The notes beneath the pieces are model-generated. The model was not told where the DNA came from, did not search any database, and saw only the letters and a list, made by a program, of their open reading frames with translations. From contig NZ_JAOQNS010000013.1 in NCBI RefSeq assembly GCF_025961475.1, positions 1 to 64,000 on the forward strand: a stretch of 64,000 nucleotides of DNA, read 5' to 3'. The position numbers and the translations under genes were made by a program. The first letter of the stretch is position 1. Each line of letters opens with the position of its first letter. Below, one piece after another: positions 58,643 through 64,000 of the stretch. The stretch comes from Rhodobium gokarnense. Its GTDB lineage: Bacteria; Pseudomonadota; Alphaproteobacteria; Rhizobiales; Rhodobiaceae.

Positions 58643-59337
58643 GCCGGTGCCTCGGGCTTGCGGCGTAAGGACTCGATGATCTGGGCGAGGATCGAAACCG
58701 CGATCTCCGCCGGGCTCGCCGCGCCGATATCGAGCCCGATCGGGGCCCTGATGCGGGCGATCATCTCCGCGTCGAGCCCGGCCTCGGTCAGGCGCTCCAC
58801 CCGTTTCGCATGCGTCTTGCGGCTGCCGAGGGCGCCGACATAGAAGCAGCCGGTCCTCAGCGCTGCGATCAGCGGGGTGTCGTCGATCTTCGGGTCGTGG
58901 GTGACGGCGACGAGCGCGGTGTAGGCGTCGAAGGCAAGCTCCTCCATGACCGTGTCCGGCCATTCGGCGAGGAGCCGCGCGTCGGGGAAGCGCTCTGGGG
59001 TCGCGAAGGCCGTGCGCGGGTCGACGACGATGAGGTCGAAGCCGGCGATGGCGGCCATCGGCGCGAGCGCCTGGGTGATGTGGACGGCGCCGATGCAGAC
59101 GATGCGCGGCGGCGGGAGATGGACGTTGAGGAAGAGGCGCTGCCCGTCCTCCGTCTCCACCGTGCCGGATTTTCCCGACCGGAAGCGGGCGGCGAGATCG
59201 ACTTCCAGCGGATCGTGGCCGAGGTCGTCGGCCTCGCGTACCAGGCGATCGGCGCCGGTGTCGAGATCGACGATGCGGATGACGGCGCGGCGGGCGCGGC
59301 GTTCCTCGTTGAGGGCGGCAAGGAGATCGGCCTGCAT
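58639..59337 (-). CDS. XdhC family protein, C-terminal (Rossmann) half
   Basis: A 232-residue XdhC/CoxF-type maturation protein. Typical C-terminal domain features are RIVCIGAVHITQALAPMA, VVDPRTAFATPERFP, VTHDPKIDDTPLI and YVGALGSRKTHAKRVERL. XdhC proteins carry and sulfurate the molybdenum cofactor before insertion. The usual N-terminal half is a separate gene (59977-60357). It starts 1 bp after lysE. Confidence 0.87.
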   Translation of the reverse strand: MQADLLAALNEERRARRAVIRIVDLDTGADRLVREADDLGHDPLEVDLAARFRSGKSGTVETEDGQRLFLNVHLPPPRIVCIGAVHITQALAPMAAIAGFDLIVVDPRTAFATPERFPDARLLAEWPDTVMEELAFDAYTALVAVTHDPKIDDTPLIAALRTGCFYVGALGSRKTHAKRVERLTEAGLDAEMIARIRAPIGLDIGAASPAEIAVSILAQIIESLRRKPEAPA

Positions 59338-59338
59338 C

Positions 59339-59977
59339 TCAGTTCCTTTCCAGGGCGAGGCGGAAGCCGAGGCCGACGAGGACGGCGCCGCCGAATTTCT
59401 TCATCAGGCCGGTCCAGCGCGGCGAGCGCTGCAGCCGCGCCTTCAGGCTGGAGGCAAAGACCACGGCGACGAGGTCGGCGGAGCTGAAGGTCAGGTTCAC
59501 GAGCATGCCGAGGATGAGAAACTGGGACCAGACGGGCAGGCTTGCGGCCGGATCGACGAATTGCGGCAGGAAGGCGATGAAGAAGATCGCCACCTTGGGG
59601 TTCAGGATCTCGACCAGGACGCTGTCGACAAAGGCCCGGCGGCCATGGCGCGGCGGCGGCATCGGCAGGTCACTCATGGCCGCATCGGGCGCGCGCTCGC
59701 GGATGAGCCTCACCCCGAGCCAGACGAGATAGGCGGCGCCGGCAAGCTTCAGCACCAGATAGAGCGTCGGTACGACGAGGAAGACGGCGGAGAGCCCGAA
59801 GGTCGCGGCAAGGACATGGACATAGCAGCCGATATGAATGCCGAAGGCGGCGGCAAGGCCCGCGCGGCGGCCATGGGCGAGGGTCCGGGCCGTCGTATAG
59901 AGCAGCGCCGGGCCCGGCATATAGGCGAACAGAAGCGTTGCCAAGGCGAAGGCGGCAAGGGTTTCCAGGCCGGCCAT
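59339..59977 (-). CDS. LysE/RhtB family amino acid exporter
   Basis: A 212-residue exporter with six helices and the family start LATLLFAYMPGPALLYTTAR with the conserved PGP, then KLAGAAYLVWLGVRLIRE and LNPKVAIFFIAFLPQFVDP. The substrate (amino acid or homoserine lactone) is unknown. It lies between the two XdhC halves; its ATG shares one base with the stop of the upstream gene (TGATG), so it is translationally coupled to them. Confidence 0.92.
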   Translation of the reverse strand: MAGLETLAAFALATLLFAYMPGPALLYTTARTLAHGRRAGLAAAFGIHIGCYVHVLAATFGLSAVFLVVPTLYLVLKLAGAAYLVWLGVRLIRERAPDAAMSDLPMPPPRHGRRAFVDSVLVEILNPKVAIFFIAFLPQFVDPAASLPVWSQFLILGMLVNLTFSSADLVAVVFASSLKARLQRSPRWTGLMKKFGGAVLVGLGFRLALERN

Positions 59978-60357
59978 CAGGAGGGCGCCCCGTCACCGGC
60001 GCCCGTATCGATGCGCTCCACATAGACGGAGATGCGTCCGCCGCAGGACAGCCCCACGCGCCAGGCGGTCTCGTCGGCAACGCCGAAGTCCAGCATGCGC
60101 GGCTTTCCTTCCGCGATGACGTCGACGGCCTCGGCAACGACGGCGCCTTCGACGCAGCCGCCGGAAACGGAGCCCTCGAAATTGCCGTCGGCATCGATGA
60201 CGAGATGGCTGCCGACCGGGCGCGGCGCCGAGCCCCAGGTCTGGACGACGGTGGCGAGCGCCATCTCCCGTCCCTCCGCGCGCCAGCTCTCGGCGATCGC
60301 CAGCACGTCGCGGCTTGCCGCTTCGGTTGCGGTTTCCGGCGCGGTTTCCTCGGTCAT
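59977..60357 (-). CDS. XdhC family protein, N-terminal (CoxI) half
   Basis: A 126-residue stand-alone XdhC N-terminal domain: VLAIAESWRAEGREMALATV, TWGSAPRPVGSHLVI, GSVSGGCVEGAVVAEA and LSCGGRISVYVER. The conserved Cys residues in GGC and SCGG are those thought to act in molybdenum cofactor handling. It opens the coupled XdhC(N)-LysE-XdhC(C)-MocA series. Confidence 0.88.
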   Translation of the reverse strand: MTEETAPETATEAASRDVLAIAESWRAEGREMALATVVQTWGSAPRPVGSHLVIDADGNFEGSVSGGCVEGAVVAEAVDVIAEGKPRMLDFGVADETAWRVGLSCGGRISVYVERIDTGAGDGAPS

Positions 60358-60516
60358 CGGCTCCTCCCTCGTTCTTGCTTATCCCTATAACGCCGGAAAT
60401 TGCGCCCGGCGGCAAGGCGTCACCCGCGGGCTTTCGTTTCCGCCAGCCGGCGCGCTTCCGCCTTCGCCCTGCATATGGTTATCATTGGCAGTATTGCGGG
60501 ACGGGAGGGCATTGCG

Positions 60517-62154
60517 ATGAGCGATCCGGAAACCGAGATCCCCGGCGAGACGCCGGGGGCGGCGCGCACGCGCACCATGCTGGAGGGGCTCGGCCCGATC
60601 GGCCTCGGCCTCTTCCTCTTTGCCCTCGGCATCGGCGTCGGCTTTCCGCTCACCATCATCGGCAACGTCTTTCTGACCCAGCATGTGGGCGTCATCGTCG
60701 CCGTCCTTCTGGCGCTGCTCTTTGCGGTCTGCCTTATTGGTGTGCTGTTGCTGCTGTTCCGCCGGTCGATCCTCGGCGCGGTCTTCCGCATCACATCGTC
60801 GACGCTGGAGCAGTTCGCCGAACCGCTCGGTGCCGCCGCCAAGCACATCGCCGCACGGCGGGCCGACGACGCCATTTCCTCGGCGGAGGAACTGACCCGG
60901 CTCGCCTTTGCCCGCTGGGCCTGGGTCTCCACCCGTCGCTGGCTGATCGCCTCGCTGACCGGGCTGCTTGCTGCCATGGCGGCGCTTGCCGGCACGGCCC
61001 TCCTCTTCCAGCAGAACGAACTCCTCGCCATCCAGACGACCCGGCTGGAACAGCAGAACGACCTTTTGACCACCCAGATCGGCCTCAGCGAGGCGCAGCG
61101 CAGCGCAGAGATCCTGCCGAGCCTTGTCGAAATCGGCGTCGCGCTGGCGGAGGAAACGGAGACGCTGGCGGCGAACGGGCGGGAAGTCCGCGCGTTCACC
61201 CTCGACGAGATCTCCGTCGGCCTGCGCGGCCGGATGGTTGCGGCTTCTCTCGCGGTGCGGCCCTATCGTTATTTGCAGGGCAGCCGGTTCGACGTGCGGG
61301 ATTCGGAGGCCCTCAACAAGCTGGCGCTCGCCCGCCGGCCGGAGATCCTCGGCGACCCCTCCGTCCTCGCCCTCGACGGGCCGGACAATGCGGAAAGCAT
61401 CCTGATCGACCGGGAAGTCAGCCCGGAGCGCGGCATGCTGATCTCCATGCTGTTCAATTCCGGCATCTACGACACGGAGCGGCTGAGCTATGTCGGCGCC
61501 GACTTTTCCTACGCCGAGGTGCGGCTGCCGGTGCTCAATCTGATGTCGTTCTCCTTCGCGCGGCTGCGCTATGCGAGCTTCCGCTTCCTCGCCCTCAACG
61601 AGGCCAAGTTCGGCGCCGCGGAGTTGGAGCATGCCCGCTTCACCAATTCGGTGCTGATGCGCTGCGACTTTTCCGGCCTCAGATACGACGCGCTGCCGGC
61701 GCCCTATGAGGGCGATCCGTCGATGGAGATCATGCCGACGAGTCTCACCGGCACCGACTTTTCCGACAGCCTCGTCATCGACAGCACATTCGACAATGTC
61801 GAGGGTCTGGCCATGATGTTCGAGGGCGCCGTCGTCGCCGGCGGGACGTTCCGGAACGCGTCCATTTCCGGCACCTCGTTCCGCAACGCCATCATCGCGG
61901 AGACCGATTTTTCCGGCGCCAGCCTGAAGGCGATCGAGCTCGACGGCGCGCTGGTGACGCGGGAGGATTTTCTCCAGCACCTGGCGGAGACGGCGCAGCC
62001 GGAGACGTTCAAGGCGGATCGGTTCGTCATCGAAAAGGTCGACGAGGCGGCGCTGGCGCAGCATCCGCAGGCGACGCGGATCGTCGGGCGGGCGGCGGAA
62101 CTGGTGCTCGGCAAGCCGCTCTTCCGGATCAAGCGGGTCGGGGCGTTCCGCTAG
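60517..62154 (+). CDS. Membrane-anchored pentapeptide-repeat protein
   Basis: A 545-residue protein. Two helices at about 26-50 and 57-80 and a third at about 145-168 anchor it; a Gln-rich coiled stretch (LLFQQNELLAIQTTRLEQQN) follows. The C-terminal half has pentapeptide-like A(D/N)FxxA units: ADFSYAEVRL, ARLRYASFRFLALNEAKFG, ARFTNSVLMRCDFSGLRY and TDFSGASLKAIELDGALVT. Function unknown; the repeats form a beta-helix that binds partners. Start 60517 has GGGAGGG upstream. It overlaps the marR stop tail to tail. Confidence 0.78.
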   Translation: MSDPETEIPGETPGAARTRTMLEGLGPIGLGLFLFALGIGVGFPLTIIGNVFLTQHVGVIVAVLLALLFAVCLIGVLLLLFRRSILGAVFRITSSTLEQFAEPLGAAAKHIAARRADDAISSAEELTRLAFARWAWVSTRRWLIASLTGLLAAMAALAGTALLFQQNELLAIQTTRLEQQNDLLTTQIGLSEAQRSAEILPSLVEIGVALAEETETLAANGREVRAFTLDEISVGLRGRMVAASLAVRPYRYLQGSRFDVRDSEALNKLALARRPEILGDPSVLALDGPDNAESILIDREVSPERGMLISMLFNSGIYDTERLSYVGADFSYAEVRLPVLNLMSFSFARLRYASFRFLALNEAKFGAAELEHARFTNSVLMRCDFSGLRYDALPAPYEGDPSMEIMPTSLTGTDFSDSLVIDSTFDNVEGLAMMFEGAVVAGGTFRNASISGTSFRNAIIAETDFSGASLKAIELDGALVTREDFLQHLAETAQPETFKADRFVIEKVDEAALAQHPQATRIVGRAAELVLGKPLFRIKRVGAFR

Positions 62155-62654
62155 CCCTCATCCGCCTCCTCCGGCGCAAGGGCGGCGACGATCGTCGCGC
62201 CCTCCTCCGTTTCGCAGAAGCGGCAGAGGCGGTGCGGGTTGGCGCCGGCGTCGACGGCGGCAGCGAGCAGGCGGTCGATGAGGGCGGCAAGCGTCTTCGC
62301 CTCGTCGGGCGAAAGGTCGGCGGCAAGGCCGGCGATGATTTCGCCGCGACGGACCTGCAGGTCGCGGACCCGGCGCTTGCCGCGGGCGGTGGTCTCAACC
62401 ATCACCTCGCGGCCCTTGCGGCGCAGGCGCCGGACCAGCCAGTCCTTCTCCAGCCGGTCGACAAGGCGCACCGTTGCCGAATGGGTCAGGCCGACCACGG
62501 CGGCGATGTGCTGGATGGAAATCGGTTCGCGGGCGCGGATCGCGATCATCGCCGCGATCGCGCTCTCCGACAGATCGCCGGTTTCGGCCAATGTGGCGTC
62601 GCCGATCGCGGTGGCGAGGGCGGACAGCCGGTTCGCAAGCGCATCATTTTGCAT
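62151..62654 (-). CDS. MarR family transcriptional regulator
   Basis: A 167-residue winged-helix regulator: SISIQHIAAVVGLTHSATVR-like recognition region (ISIQHIAAVVGLTHSATVRL), then the wing VRRLRRKGREVMVETTARGK. A C-terminal RLCRFCE pair of cysteines could bind a metal or sense oxidants. A TGCAT-N5-ATGCA palindrome over its start suggests autoregulation. It converges with the pentapeptide gene, their last 4 bp overlapping. Confidence 0.9.
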   Translation of the reverse strand: MQNDALANRLSALATAIGDATLAETGDLSESAIAAMIAIRAREPISIQHIAAVVGLTHSATVRLVDRLEKDWLVRRLRRKGREVMVETTARGKRRVRDLQVRRGEIIAGLAADLSPDEAKTLAALIDRLLAAAVDAGANPHRLCRFCETEEGATIVAALAPEEADEG

Positions 62655-62664
62655 GACTAATGCA
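62650..62664. promoter_or_regulatory. Candidate MarR operator
   Basis: TGCATGACTAATGCA: perfect 5-bp arms around five bases, overlapping the marR start codon (62652-62654). Binding there would block the gene's own expression. Confidence 0.4.
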
Positions 62665-62828
62665 TATCATGGATTCAGCATCCGGACAACGGGTATGCAC
62701 GGCCCCGAACTACAACCTTTGGCGTATGGCTTTTCCCGCCCCTGCCCCCGGACCTGCGCGCCGAAACATGGGGCACGACAGGCTTTTATCCGCTTGGCGA
62801 TGCCCGAAAGCGGTGCTATTTCGGCGCC

Positions 62829-64000
<1,172 letters not shown>

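Overview
The window is about 64 kb of GC-rich DNA from an alphaproteobacterial chromosome, most likely of the order Hyphomicrobiales (Rhizobiales). The main support is gene order. trpF-trpB-trpA-accD-folC (9.4-15.4 kb), fabA-fabB-fabI divergent from an irr-type regulator (17-20.6 kb) and sdhC-sdhD-sdhA-sdhB (25.7-30.1 kb) are arrangements typical of that order. AccD also lacks most zinc-finger cysteines, as I recall for rhizobial AccD. A cowN gene suggests a nitrogen fixer, but no nif gene is present. A Rhodobium- or Afifella-like phototroph would fit; that is only an inference.

Layout. 0-9 kb: threonine dehydrogenase, an NnrU-like membrane protein, an orphan ferric-iron binding protein, a Spy/CpxP-like periplasmic protein and a MacB-like ABC exporter with its adaptor. 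9-17 kb: folate, fatty acid and tryptophan genes, with a Uma2 nuclease gene inside the trp operon, then adenine deaminase. 17-25.6 kb: fatty acid genes, irr, an SH3 protein, a hydroxyacid dehydrogenase, an orphan Tat-exported peptide-binding protein and a RES-type toxin-antitoxin pair. 25.7-30.1 kb: succinate dehydrogenase interrupted by an FkbM methyltransferase. 30.6-41 kb: an OmpA-domain protein with a long Arg/Gln repeat, a CysZ-like protein, an amine oxidoreductase, a thiolase, a ynjBCD-type ABC transporter and an SDR. 40.8-48.6 kb: an Amt ammonium-transporter/kinase-like fusion, cowN and coxGSLM. 49-56 kb: two RNA methyltransferases, a dialkylglycine-decarboxylase-like enzyme with a divergent Lrp regulator, an exported protein, a GNAT and an acyl-CoA dehydrogenase. 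56-57 kb: an AT-rich island abutting a truncated SDR. 57-60.4 kb: molybdenum-cofactor genes of the XdhC/MocA type with an embedded LysE exporter. 60.5-64 kb: a membrane pentapeptide-repeat protein, a MarR regulator and the start of lepA, cut by the window edge.

How the genes work together. The most coherent theme lies at 40.8-48.6 and 57-60.4 kb: a probable ammonium sensor, the nitrogenase CO-protection protein CowN, a form II CO-dehydrogenase-type molybdenum hydroxylase, and the XdhC/MocA proteins that typically finish such enzymes. Iron is a second theme: Irr, the iron-binding protein and the Fe-S-containing Sdh, with candidate operators upstream of the last two. Intergenic spaces carry several families of dispersed palindromic repeats. 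I saw no rRNA, tRNA, CRISPR, transposase or phage gene.
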